Below are positions 23,481-38,400 of a DNA stretch of 64,000 nt, piece by piece; the first letter of the stretch is position 1, and each line of letters starts with the position of its first letter. Below the pieces are notes generated by a model that saw nothing but the letters and a program-made list of their open reading frames with translations, made no database searches and was not told where the DNA came from. A program made the translations under genes and the position numbers. Source of the DNA: Geosiphon pyriformis (taxonomy: Eukaryota; Glomeromycota; Glomeromycetes; Archaeosporales; Geosiphonaceae); assembly GCA_016748015.1 (NCBI GenBank), contig JAAOMT010000226.1, forward strand, positions 974,604-1,038,603. Direction: 5' to 3'.

Positions 23481-25075
23481 CTACCGAAAATTGGAGGCCA
23501 AAGGAAACTTTGGTGTACTACTAACCTTAAAAACTTCATATTCTTTGACTCCAAAACTTTTATGTGTTTCAAATATCGGACGTGTATAAAAGTTTGGTTT
23601 AAAGGTACAAGAATTTAAGTCATCAAATGGTAATCCTGAAACTCCCATCACTAAATCTGATTTGCCGAATCCCAGTCCATGTGGATTCTTACAAATTTCA
23701 GGCCAAGATTCTTTGATACTGCTGTAAAAAAATTTCCCTGAATCTTATTTCTTATTCAGAGAAAACAAGAAATTCCCTGAACTTGTTACATGAAAGCAGC
23801 CAGTTGTTTTCAAATCCCAAGATATTGAAGTGTATCCACCAATCCATTGATTTGATAATTTCAAGTTCAGTAATATTAATGTGGGTCCTTGATTGCTGCA
23901 TAATCGGTTAAAAGTTTCCACATCAAAACCGTCTCTCGTTCCTTGAAGTAGAAGATCAAATTTGTAATGTATAGGCCGGTTTTCTGTGTTATGAATCCAT
24001 TTTTTAATCATTTTTAAATTCTTTTCATCGAGTATCTTCGAATAATTGGATATAAAGCGTGGAATAACATTGATCCGAGCATCCGGCTGGCAATTAGTTA
24101 AGAAATAACCTTTCAAAATACTTTCAAAAACTTCTTTGGGCATTGCTTTTTCAAATGGTCGTACTTTATAGTAGACATCTCTGGGACTCATCTCAAAAAA
24201 CCGAATTAATGGTGCACATTTTGTTAGTTTTGGCTTCAGTGCTAATAAATCAGAGTCTAGAAAATCTGAAGTCGGTTTCGAGGCCACACTCGGAGTTTGT
24301 GCAATCGCCCATTTTAACAGATTGGCCCATATTTTAACTTCAGACATTTAAAGATGATCACGCTTAAGGATCGAGGTGAATATATTTTCATCCTAAGTAA
24401 AATTTTTAGCCAGACATGAGTATTTTAATTAATAAATTCATTTTTACAAAATATATTTGCTTTGTTTACTTACAATCGTGAGAAGGAGATCAGAATCAAA
24501 CAAATTTTCAGGCTTATGACATATATTGTCTATAAAAAATTCATGGAATATCCCTAACGAAGGACATAATAAAGTACTAGTCGAAACTAGAGCAGAAATT
24601 TTCTTATTCAGTCAAAGTTGTTTCTGAGATATCAAAATTTTTTTGACCGAAATCCACTAATTCTTCCAAGCAAAGCTCCGCTGCAAAGATTAAATTCAAA
24701 ATTTGATCTGGTTTTTGACCTTTTAGTGATACATTTCCTGAATATATATAACTTTGATGAGTGAGAAAAAATCATGACATTTAATGAGAAAATAATCAAG
24801 CAAAGTATAAAAAATAATGGTCACTGGATTCAATAGTTACCCAAGAATTATCTCGAAAATATCCGCAGAAATATTCGGCTTGTTGAATACTGCCAATTTC
24901 TCATTAGTAGATGACATTCTAATCCAATCATTAGAAAGTGCTACACGGAAATACATACATCTTGCTTTCAAGAGCTTGAAACTCGCGTTGTTCCTCGTCT
25001 TCCCCACCGATTTTAATCACCAAGTCATAATTATCAGCCGATTTCAGCAATTATGAAAAATCGTTCGCTAGACAT
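23481..25075 (-). pseudogene. Broken BTB-BACK-TLDc protein gene
   Basis: Read along the minus strand, all three domains of this family appear in order but in different frames. BTB: LLKSADNYDLVIKIGGEDEE and VFNKPNISADIFEIILG. BACK: QILNLIFAAELCLEELVDF, then IDNICHKPENLFDSDLLL. After a normal GTAAGT...TTAG intron (acceptor near 24413) come DENIFTSILKRDHL and EVKIWANLLKWAIAQTP. TLDc: GTRDGFDVETFNRLC through HGLGFGKSDL to KEYEVFK near 23535. Lesions: a frameshift just after the ATG at 25075, another near 24920, a frameshift near 24605, TAA at 24350-24348 and TAA at 23747-23745. The 200-codon frame 24347-23745 is only the middle of the gene. Intact members often act as substrate adaptors or oxidation-resistance-type proteins; this copy is dead. 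Confidence 0.85.
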
Positions 25076-25639
25076 AAAGGAAATGAATATGTATCCTCTT
25101 TTGAACTTGTCATATAGGAAAGTAGTTTTGACATTTCAAGGTAATATGAAAACGGAATTTTAAAATAATTTCAAATTATACAATAGTGGCTATCCTTTCC
25201 GAAATGTTTGTTCAGTAATAAAATAAAGCTTTTTAAGATTAAGTCTCTTGATTCATATAAATTTAATATCAAAAAGTTCATTTTGTAATTCTTGCCACAA
25301 AATGAGAAATTCTAATTTTAAAGTGTTACAATGATCTAAGCAGGTCATTGATAATTTTTCAATATGCTGAGAAAAAGAAACTATCACGGTCCGGAATTAC
25401 GTAAACAATTCGAGATGAGAAATAATTTTTTCACTAGCATCGGGGAGAAATGTATTATTTCCACCATTGTAAATGTACTCTAGTTATTATACACTGTATT
25501 GCAATTTCATTGGACGATCAGATACATCAAAAAGGGGGGTGACGTCTTTCTGTGGATTTCACTTTTCAGATGTACGCCCGATTCAAAATTGAACACAAAA
25601 ATTCTAGTTTATTATTTTTAGCAATTTTATACATCAAAA
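25076..25639. other. Intergenic
   Basis: AT-rich, no gene seen. It may contain the 3' flank of the Tc1-like relic, including a G-run (GGGGGG) near 25535, but no terminal inverted repeat was identified. Confidence 0.4.
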
Positions 25640-26380
25640 CTAATTAATACTCAATCGGCCCTCCATTGAGGCAATAACCTCTTCAAGAACAGAGGCATCG
25701 AATTTCAACCAAACTTCATGCTTCTGGATATTGTTTTTCAACAGCTTCTAAATGTTCTCAATTGGATTCGGCGCGTTATCTTGCTGAAAATTTACGTTTT
25801 GATATAATAACAAGTTAGTTTTTAAGATTTCAAGTTAAGTATTCACATTTGTTTTTTCACTGTTTTTTTTTATTCATCACAAAATACTAATGATCCTTTT
25901 AATCCCTCTGCAAAACACCCAAACCATTACGGATATTCGTCTACTTTTGAAAGTAGGCACCAAGCAATTAGCATTAAATTTCTCTCTAATCTGCCGTCAA
26001 ATTCTTGGTTGTTGTGATTGCTTCCCAATATTCACGTTTGTCTCATCGTAGGAGATAATTTTTGCTTGTCCAATAATAAGCGGTTTTATTTTTATTTTCC
26101 TCGCACCACCACCTAACACGTATTACTGAGATATAGGGGTTTTTTGTTTGCTGCGATACGTGAATGAAGTCCAGAGTTGTACAGTGGCTGTCCGAATCTT
26201 CTCATTTCTTCAACTTCTTTCAAAGACTTAAATTAATGAAATCATTGTTCGTTTTGGATGTGAGATCAATAATATCATAGTATGCTTAGCTGAAATTCCC
26301 AAATCACGTCAGTTAGTGATTAGTTTTTTGATGCATCTGACAAGCCAATAGTAGTCAACTTACTCTTCATGTGATTGCTC
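25640..26380 (-). pseudogene. Tc1/mariner-type transposase relic with internal deletion
   Basis: On the minus strand the DDE transposase order is readable: a start region with GLSDASKN and GISAKHT (HTH part, about 26370-26280); IISYDETNVNIG for the first catalytic Asp (about 26060); CLVPTFKSRRISVMVW (about 25960); NFQQDNAP (about 25775), fused directly to NPIENI and then HEVWLKFDASVLEEVIASME. In intact members some 30 residues, usually including HTA..WF and WP.QSPDL, separate QQDNAP from NPIEN, so a short deletion has joined them (about 25769). Many stops break the frame. The element is clearly dead. Confidence 0.8.
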
Positions 26381-26948
26381 TTTAACATTTTGTCAATCCG
26401 TTGTATTCTGTCAACTGCCGTAGTAAATGTACTGCCTAAAGTTATCCATAATGATATTAAGAAGTTAGATACGAATATGCCATGCTGGAGAAAAAATTTT
26501 GCTATTTCATCGAGCGTATTTTAGAATTATTTGATCAATACACCTTTCATTGTAGGTATTCGACTTCTGCACCCCATTCGAAATAGACTTTCCAATATGG
26601 GCGCCAAGAAAACTTCTCGATACATTCGTTCCGAGAGGCTTTCATGAAGAAGATCGTTTCCCTGATTAATTGAATTCGCACTATCAAACAAGAGAAAAGA
26701 TCAAGCACAGAAAATTAATGTCCCAAAAAAAATCCTTACATTTAATAAGCAAAGTTCCATACGAACTCTGCTCTGTCATTGCTTTTCGTCAGCGAAAAGC
26801 TCTCATTAACTACAGCATGGAAAATTGGATATCCTTTTGTAAGGGATAAATGATATGTATTGACTTTGCTCATTTAAAAGGCAAATGCATTAATTGAACT
26901 TTATTAAGCAGTGAGGTGTGCTTGTTTACTTCGATGGAGGATTATGAT

Positions 26949-27107
26949 TTAAGAAAAAATGACACTGAGAAACTGCCATACGTGGTATTTACCTTGGTGA
27001 CCCAGGAATAGTTCTTTACTGCTGTAGTCACTCATAGCAATCACCTGAGGGTCACGCCACCAAAACTTGCCTTTCTGTACTTTGCAAGTAGCGCGTGTAG
27101 AGGCTGG
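26949..27107 (-). other. Orphan 52-codon open stretch, possible high-copy element relic
   Basis: Between a TGA and a TAA there is a continuous frame without an ATG at its start, containing KFWWRDPQVIAMSDYSSKEL and GHQGKYHVWQFL. It is less AT-rich than its surroundings and reads like real protein. Further minus-strand pieces in the same direction (about 26850-26760, SLTKGYPIFHAVVNESF-like after frame changes) suggest a longer decayed coding sequence. I do not know the family; dispersed repeats of this kind would be expected elsewhere in the genome. Confidence 0.35.
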
Positions 27108-27769
27108 TCAGTCAAGTTGTTTTAGCAAGTGGACCGTAGCGTTGGGAGAAATATTGAACTCAAGCCTGGGTGGTTTTGTTGTCCAAATAATGTCACCGTC
27201 AGTGAAGTTAGCAGTTCATCTAATCGACGTTAGCATTCACAAAATAAAGATCGCTAAAATGTTAAAAGTAATGCTGAACAGAATTGTATGAATGTATGTT
27301 AGCCTTAGTCTGTTGAAGCTTTATGGGGTGCAATTTTAAAGTAAATATTTTCTTAATTGTTGTTTTTTTTGGCTTTATATACGAGTAAATCTTTTCCTGG
27401 TGGCCAAGAAAGTTTTTTTTCAGTTATGGTCACATGTTCCGAATCTTTTGTTAAGAATGACGTCATAACAATATTATAATGTTGGTTAAAAATGGTTACA
27501 TATAAATCGGGCGTTACTTTTTTGGGGGTAATGAAAAATTCTTTGTTGAGTCACTAGGCCTAGGATTTCTTAAGCTTTAAGACAGCAAGCTATCCATATA
27601 CTGGGGGGCATTTGCAATGGAAAAATTCAAAATTAATCACACTCCCATTGTGATTTCATCTCAAATACTTTTGGTCAAATTCCATGTTGGTTTTATTTTC
27701 ACAATTATGACAAAAATTAAAAACTCACAAATACCCTGGTCCTATGAGCATGGATTCACATTAATAGGC

Positions 27770-30038
27770 TTATTTTTCTTCAACATTAAAAATCTCTTCA
27801 GTAAAAGTTCTTGAAATATCGAGAATTTTTCCAAATAAGAAGTAGTAATTACGCCATTCGAATCGTATCTGGTAGCAAGTGCCTGTTCACAAACCAAAAA
27901 TGATTCATCTCCTTTCAAAAATCATACTCAAAAAATAATCAATTATTGAAAATTTTAACTAACCTTAGCCAATCGTACTGATGTCTTAATCTCCCTCCCA
28001 TTGAGCGGTTGCAATTTCAATTTTTCAATATCAACTTGACTTTTGTCTTTACCATCAGGGCGATCCAAAAATGTTCGCCAGACTTGAGTCCGTGCTACTT
28101 CATCAAGTTCTTGATATCTGAGAGCCATTGAAATGCTAGAATGGAAAGCCTTGTCAAAACACTTAGCTAAGTGGTAAAAAAAATAATAATAAAATTAATT
28201 AAATTAATTAAACCAAATCATGCTAATTACATATTTCGACATTCGGTAAAACATACCTCGGTTGGTTGTGAGAAAGAGGATCCTTGATAATATTCAAGCA
28301 AACGCAAAAATATTCCTACCAATGCATTTCGATGTATGTCATTTTCACTTCTCCGTTCCAAGAATATATCCGCTGGAAAATAAAAATTTTCCCGATTCAT
28401 AATATAGTTTAATAAGGATTTCATCAAACGTTTCAATCAAAACAATAGCATTCCAGATACTGGCTACGTCAAGGATTTCACCCAATTTTGTCTCTAGCTG
28501 ATCAGTTGTTGTTCCCAGTTCACTAACACTAACAGCGTACAGTGGACGATGTAAATACTCTGATATCGCCTCAGCAGTAAGTGTTTTCCCAACTATTTCA
28601 TGATAATAAGTTTAGAACAATAAATTTTTCTCGTAATTAAAATATATATTGGATAATTAGTTGACCTCCAGGGGGACCATGAAGCAAGAAAATGCAGCCG
28701 CCCCCTTTTCCAGTAATTAAATCTACATTTTGAGTCTGTTGAGATTGTACCAAGCTACTAATGATATCTTTTTTAAATGGATCCAGGACGAGATTTTCAA
28801 ATGCATCATCAAATTTAATTTCTAGAAAATAGTAAATGAAGTTTATGAATTATGAAACTTATTTTCGAAATGGTAAAAAAACCATTTTACCACTTAGGTG
28901 ATCAACATAAAATTCTCCCCATGTTTTCGCAGTGAAGCTGAACCCAAAGACAGTTGGAACGCATATAAATAACTCATCATCAGTGAGAGTCTTTTCGGTG
29001 AATTCGGATGGAGCCTTTGAGTCATCATTCGATTTTCCAGCAGTGCCCATAAAGTAATTTGGGTTGAGGAGTGCAAATGAAGAGTAATCTAACATTATAC
29101 GACCGTCTCCTTTGTAATACCTAGAACCATACCATGATGGACAAAAGAAACGACCACTATATTGTAGGTAATGTGTGCCGAGAGCAAGTTGAGTGAATCT
29201 TTTACCACGAGCGACTAACTCTTCCCAGACTGGACTTTTTTTTGACAACAGCATCACATGGAGATTCAATTTGGCGTGTCCCGTCATATTGATATAGGTA
29301 AAATGATTTCGTACCACGTTTAAGAGTAGTGCTGTCTGATAAAGTAGCAGTAGAATTGGGCAGTTTATTAAGCGAAAAAACCTACCTGAATTAAAATTTT
29401 CTATCTCAATCTCAAAATATTAGTTCCAGCAAGATTGAGCGTATTTGCAATTTTTCACTCGGGCACCATTTCTTTTGTTATTCAAATCTGTAGATATATA
29501 AGATCCCGATTTTTCAAAGGAATTGGAATTTAGAGATAGTAATTAAGGAAATTTTCAAATTGTAAGGGCGAAGAGAAATAAAAAATATCTTTGGAGAAAA
29601 AGTTCACTTACCATTAGGAAAGAGATACCACAAATAATGATAAATTATTTTGCCCTATAAAAAAAAGTTTATGATTTGTTTTCAAAATTATATGTAATGA
29701 ATTTAATTAAAATAAATGAATCCTAGGTAGTAACTTTTATTGAGAGAAATATTTTTACGGAATCAAATTGAGCTTTAAGGTGGATTAATGGATTACATGT
29801 ATTTTTTCACTCGCATAATAAAAAACCCTACTAATTCACTTAACCTTACCTTGGGAGCCTCGGAAAACAATTGCTCGTTCGTAGAGAAGGTTTGGAGAAC
29901 TTTCGACAAAATCGGGTCAATCGACTTAACATAGACAACTTCAGCTTGATTTTCCTTAAGTTTTTCAATGATACAAGGTTTTTCATTTTTAGAATTTTGA
30001 TCAGGAATTTTAGGTTCTATGGATTCAACAACAGTCAT
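27770..30038 (-). pseudogene. Broken DUF7025-type AAA+ ATPase gene
   Basis: All parts of this family appear in order with recognisable splice sites. Exon 1 30038-29835 ends SEAPK. A short exon carries GKIIYHYLWYLFPN, then YAQSCWN-stop-YFEIEIENF. Next come YQYDGTRQIES, then RGKRFTQLALGTHYLQYSG, GRIMLDYSSFALLNPNYFMG and LTDDELFICVPTVFGFSF. The AAA domain follows: Walker A HGPPGVGKT split by an intron, the Walker B region, RNALVGIFLRLLEYYQG, FLTTNR, YQELDEVARTQVWRTFL, PLNGREIKTSVRLAK, ending EEIFNVEEK. Lesions: TAA at 29422-29420; extra A in an A8 run near 29236-29243; a small deletion at 28430-28438 removing the Walker B Asp and spoiling the splice phase; a one-base loss near 28280; a one-base shift near 27829. 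Intact relatives are soluble ATPases of unknown substrate. Confidence 0.85.
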
Positions 30039-30255
30039 TAGGCAAACACCAGACGCCTTGCGAAAAATAGGGATTTCGCCAGCGAGTTTTAAAATTCGAA
30101 CTTGATATCATTGTTAATTAATTGTCGACGATATGTGTAATTACTTTTTATAGTTTCGAAAAGAAATGCTTCAATGAGAGAAACTAAAAGAGGGCAGATC
30201 AAATAAGAGAAGACAATTGTCCTTTTCCATTGATGAGGATATGTTTAGTTGTTTT

Positions 30256-30411
30256 TTCTAATAAGACCTATTGAGCATATAAAAAAGGTGTCAAATTTTC
30301 TTTTTCCAATAATAGATCTATTGAGCAAATAAAAAAGATGTTGTATTTTCCTTTTTCCAATAATAGACCTATTGAACAAATAAAAAAGGTGTCGAATTTT
30401 CCTTTTTCCAA
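30256..30411. repeat. Three tandem copies of a 50-51 bp unit
   Basis: Each unit contains AATAATAGACCTATTGAGCA then AAATAAAAAAGGTGTCGA and ends TTTTTCC, with a few base differences between copies. The minus strand is open across all three (GKRKIQHLFYLLNRSII repeated), but this follows from the unit length and sequence and does not show a gene. Confidence 0.85.
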
Positions 30412-30765
30412 TTAGGGCGCAGCTTGGCACAAATTTTCATTCTCAAACGGAAAACATCGATTCAGCAAATTTTAAATGACATAAGAAATCTCAACAAATA
30501 TTATCTAAATCCAAGGATTGTTTGGAATATCTGGATTTTTGATCAAAATTTCACTGCTTTACATAGTTTTTCGAGAATCTCGGGTCTCGATATTTTTCTT
30601 TTATTCCTAATTTCATTTAGATTATTTTTTATTTAGATTATTTAAAATTGACTAGGTTCAAAGATGAAAGTCCTAATACCAAGATTTTTTTTAAATTTTT
30701 AAATCAACTAGGTGCAATATAAATGTGTTGGAAACGAGAAAAAATTTCTTGAAATTTTTTATTCC

Positions 30766-30799
<34 letters not shown>

Positions 30800-32898
30800 T
30801 ATGATTTCCAATAAAAAATATGCGTTCCCAATTTAAAATTTTGACGTAAGGTTCAACAACCCATTTCTACATTTCGTTTCTCATGTTTCATCTACCCAAA
30901 AAATCTTTGGCGTTCTTGAATCAAACATGATTTTGGCCGCAAAAAGAAATAAAGACATAAGATAAAAAAGCAATGATAAGAAAACATCTCAAGATCTAAT
31001 AGAATCTTGATGATTGAAGTTTACCTTATTTGACCTAAATAATAACAGTAAATTTGTTCGAATGATGGGGAGGTTTCATGTTTCAAAAATTAATCTAAAT
31101 CAGGAACAAAAAATTAATCAAAAATTTGAACCCTTTAGCCCCCAGATCCTCTGATTTAATCATCTTCCCTGGTCTACTTCTGAATCCCTAGAAATACACG
31201 ATGAACACTAAAATTTAGAATTAAACAGCCGTATATGAGGAAAGATAAGCTTGTTTAATCATTTAGACTTTGTAATATCATTTCTGATATTATTTATTAT
31301 TTGATTATTTAAATAATTATAATTTGTCTTTGCCTTTGTTCAGTGTTATGTTTCTTTGATCGATTTCAAGGCAAGTATATACGCTAATTGTTTCTAAATA
31401 CATTATAAATAATAAAGTATCGCCTTAATACATTTTGGTTATAAAAATATTTTAATAAAGAAGATGCTAGAAGCTTTAATGATAAACCAAATCAGGCCAA
31501 TCAAATATTGCATGCTGATATGAAGAAATCAATTTTTTCTTTGAAAGTATTTTGTCATGGATTTAAAAAAAGTTGAATGCACAAAAAAAAATCCATTTAT
31601 TTGAAACCCACATAAAAATTATTTGGTTTGAAATGAGAGAATATTGTTGGTTAACTTGGTGTACTTTTAATGAACCAACATGTTATTTTAATAGTCAAAT
31701 TTTGTAATGACAGATTAATAGTTTGAAATTGGTTTAACAGGCAATAGTAATTGGAATTTTTATAAATTGATGAAAAAATATATGAAAGAATGATTTTGGT
31801 ATATTTACATAATATAGATTGGATAAAAATAATTATATAATCTTTTAAAAAGACTATATATTGACAAAAAAAAATAAAAAATTGGTTTCATAAATCTATT
31901 TGATTGAATATTAAAAGTCTTTAAATTTCAATTTACCAGATTATTTGTGAAATAAAATTGACAGATATTATGGTTTTATTTGGTCCCATCTTTGTATAAA
32001 GTAAATGATATGATAAGAGTTAAAGAGTAAATATACAAGATGGTAATTGAGATTAGTCACACATATTATAAAAAAGAAATGTAATAAACTAGGTAAAAGC
32101 AAATTTATATGATTTCAATAATTAGATATTAATTTAGCAATTAAATTTTAAAATTAAATAATTACTTTTTAAATATCAATAAGATGGAAATCGAGATGGG
32201 AAAAGAGGCTTTTGATTTATTTAATCGATGAGCGTTTTTCAAAGATTATTTTTTTTCTTTAAAAAATTGTATCCATCGCTAAAAATATTTTTTAAGACAG
32301 ACTCATTCCAATTGGCACAACATCATCATGTATAGTATAGTGATACCCACGTTTGGCCAGTTTTCTTTTGCGTAAAAAACTGAAGTAAGCTGTTATCTTA
32401 AGGGTAAGTCTGAATTAATAATTACTTCATCAAAATTAAAATTTTTTTAAATATATATCATAATGAATATTTTTTATTAATTTTTTAGTGGAGTTGTTAC
32501 TGGGCGTGAGAATTGGTGATATATCCTCAATAAAAGGTTGTTTGGCGATTCAAACAAACCTTTCCCAACGCAATTCTAACCTTTTTTGTGGATAAAAAGT
32601 GCCAATTATCATAAGAACTCCATTTATTCATTAGATCAAGGGGAACCTGAGAGAGCTACGTAAGCATGCTCAAATTTTACGGAATCAATCGAATGTTTGA
32701 GTAAATGTGTGACCCCCCCCCCCCCGATAAAATGAGTGTTAAAAATAGAGTTTGGATGATCTGATGAAACAAAAAATTTCAAATTTCAAAAAAAAAAAGT
32801 TATTTTAAGTAACTTTAAATTCATTAACGAAAACAAATAAAAAGCTTTTTTTAATGTAGTATGTAAATTTTTCAAAACTAAATAAAATTATATCAAAA

Positions 32899-32930
<32 letters not shown>

Positions 32931-33384
32931 CTGGTCTTGGTATGATTATTTACTTTTTAAATAAGAATTTTATTGTAACATGATTTATAATATTAAAAAT
33001 AAAAAAACATAAAGTTTGAACTCATATTATTTTAACTATTAATTTAAAGAATTTTTAATTGATAAAAATAAAAACAAAAACACACAATACCCAATGGTAT
33101 AATTTTTAACCACAGAATTATATTTTTTAAAAAATTTTTAGATTATTATTATTGTTATTATTATTATTAAGAAATGTAATTTACACTTGAAGAATTTTGA
33201 AAAAACTTAATTTAAAATAAACCCCCATCTATTCTTTAAAAACAAAAGTTTAATGACGCTCAATTGGAATCCCAAAAATTATTTCAAAATTTTGATTTTA
33301 AAATGAAAAAAAAAATGTTATTTATTTATGAAATGTACTACAGTGATAACAGTAATAAATTAATTTTTTTAATTTAATTATTTA
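30412..33384. other. Intergenic
   Basis: Nearly 3 kb of AT-rich sequence with (ATT)n runs near 30772-30800 and 32900-32927 and a C9-10 run near 32707. No gene, RNA gene or element recognised. Confidence 0.5.
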
Positions 33385-34571
33385 CTAATAAACGCCTATG
33401 CGTCTCAAGAAATCCAGCGATAATTGCAATACCTCTCTCGGTTTCTCATCCTGAGGTAAATGACCACATTCCTCTAAACACTGAAACTCGAACACTGTTC
33501 CTGGTGGAGCACCATTTACCATCTCTTCGTACACTTGACGATGTAAATCTCCTGGCATATATCTATCATTTTTGCCCGCGATATAAAGTACCGGGGTTTG
33601 GTGTAAGATATTACGATTTTGGTAGATTTCCAAGGGCCTAAAATGTTTCATTAAATAAGAGACTGATTCGTAGAAATTTGGGAGGGTTAAAGGAACCCGG
33701 TAAGCTGGTTTTACGACAGTTTCCCAGTTTGGAATTGATTCGGCATGATGATAAAATAGTGTGAATGGAAGGTATTGGTAGAGAGCTGCTTTGACGAATA
33801 AACGTCCTGGTGCTGAGCCTAATATATGACATGCTACTGGTGGTGGGCCTGGATTTATTATAGATAATAAAAGATACAATTAAAAAAGGTATTAAAAAAC
33901 GCATTATCACAACTTTATATTTTAAACTTTAAACTTTTCTGCCTACCCTGATCTTGAGGCCTAATGGCCGGGCACAACAAAATCAAAGCTTTAATCCATC
34001 CGGCATATTTAATTGTGATAGCTGAACCTAATGATCCACCACCAGAAACTCCAATTATCACCACCTTTCTTCCATCAAATCCCAAATTTGATAAAAGTGT
34101 CATAGCGAAGTCAACAGATGCTTGTTGCGTGTACGGGTTTTCAGCCTCATCCCACCGTGTCAATCGTTCAGTGAACCCGAAAGCGGGCCGGTCATATGCG
34201 ACCACTGGTATTCCGGTGGTATCGGCGATGGGTTGCATAAGATGTCGCCATGTATATAAATTACCCATAAAATGATGCAGTAATAATATGACTGTTCTAT
34301 CCTGTCCTAGTTGTTGTGGCTGTTGTTCTTGATTAATAATGTGGTTAATGGATCCCGGTTGATATTGTTGTTGTTGTTGCTGTTGTGGATAAGCGATTTT
34401 ATAATAAGTTTGGATCCCTTTGACATCTGTGAATTGACCATTTGGATCTTCGGCTGCCACCGAACGTAAAAAGACACGCTGTATTGAAGGAAGAGAAGGT
34501 AATGATTCCTGCTGGTTCTGTGGGTTGTTGGTACTACCTATGGCTGGAAGTCGATTTTGAAACCATTCCAT
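33385..34571 (-). CDS. Alpha/beta hydrolase
   Basis: Two exons, 34571-33947 and 33848-33385, joined over a GTAGGC...CCAG intron in phase 1, giving 362 aa. The alpha/beta-hydrolase fold is complete: strand and oxyanion region VILLLHHFMGN (~94-104), PVVAYDRPAFGFTE, nucleophile elbow GVSGGG (S176), acid in AGKNDRYMPGD (D303), His in EECGHLPQDEKP (H338). A seven-Gln run lies in an insert at ~63-69 and a second Gln-rich part at ~80-90; the minus-strand CAG/CAA repeats make these likely to vary in length. No signal peptide. The substrate cannot be told from sequence; it could be an esterase, epoxide-hydrolase-like enzyme or C-C hydrolase. The gene is intact, with unusually balanced codon use for this window. 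Confidence 0.9.
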
Positions 34572-35419
34572 AATTTTTTATATGATTTAAAAATGAGTCA
34601 ATAAAAATGATTATTTTTGTAATATATAATTTATAAATTTTTTCTTTATCAAAAGTTTTATTTAAAACCGTCGGAAAATTTCTATTCAAATGAAAATATT
34701 ATTCACAATTATATTGTTTGAAATAGTGAAATTAACAAATGTAAGGATAGAAAGTTCAACAAGCACGAAAAAAAAATTTTACATTGGAATTTATTCTTTT
34801 TTAATTCAGCACAAATTAGTAATCATCGTGTTAACGGGATTGAGAAAAGAGGGATAGTTTAGTATGGTTGTGGTTGGTTGGTAAGTTGGTTAATTAAGTT
34901 TTCGTTAAAATGGATCCGCTCGTTGCAGAGGTTGAACAATATCACCGCGTTTTACCATAGATTAGCAATTTCCACATTTCGATTCATCGTAATGCTAATA
35001 AATCGAGAAAAGCTTTTAGTGCGACGAAAAAATGCCCGTTAATATTTGGTAAGTAACGTTTCACGATCGACAACTTGAGATTTTGTTGCTGGATCTGGAG
35101 CTAGGTAAACGTCCCATGACAATTTTCGAATTCTTTCGACAAAAAAAAATCTTGGAAACTTGACTTTAGCGAAATTGTATCCAAAAATGCATCAAAATCT
35201 TGATTACATTGTGTATATGATCCAAATTTTATGGACTAACTAAAATTCATTGTGTGAATAAGCAAATGATTTCACCGCATTACAATGCAAGATGCGGGGA
35301 AAACAGATGTTATCTAATCACGTGATTTTACTAAGAAACTAGTTTATTTTCTCCAAAAATCGAGAGGTTGGGATTAGAGTAGCAAGATGGGTTAGGCCAT
35401 GAAAAAACCCATTTGAAAA
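34572..35419. other. Intergenic between diverging segments
   Basis: No gene seen. This holds the upstream region of the hydrolase gene; no clear TATA box. Confidence 0.45.
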
Positions 35420-37985
<2,566 letters not shown>

Positions 37986-38400
37986 TACAAAATGTGATTC
38001 AACCATATTCCACATATTATAAAATTAAATTTCTATAAATAGGTACAGTTTATATGTAATTAATCATCCAAAACAAATATACCAATGTTTTTATTTTACC
38101 AAAGTAATTTGCAAACATTTGTTTATTATAAATATGTTTTTGTATTTACCTTTTAGTCTTTTTTTTATAAAACATTATCTTTTTTTTAGCTATATATTAC
38201 ATATTAAAAAAATGAGCTTTTTTTCTGTTTTTAAATTAATTAAAACTTTTAAACAAGTAAATAATTATTTTAAACATGTTTTTAATCTAAAAATTTTATA
38301 AAATAACCTAATTTTTATATTTATAGAAATATTTATTTAAACTAATACAATAAAAACTTTTTTTTTTCTATGTTTCAAATTTCTGAAAAAGTATTTTATT

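Noticed and set aside
24817-25056. 79-codon plus-strand frame
   Set aside because: It is antisense to the BTB part of the broken BTB-BACK-TLDc gene.
27000-27300. Locally GC-rich stretch as a structured RNA gene
   Set aside because: No tRNA, 5S, SRP or RNase P landmarks; the minus strand reads better as decayed protein.
34314-34390. CAG/CAA repeat in the hydrolase as a frame-breaking expansion
   Set aside because: The frame stays open through it and encodes a short Gln run; the gene is intact.
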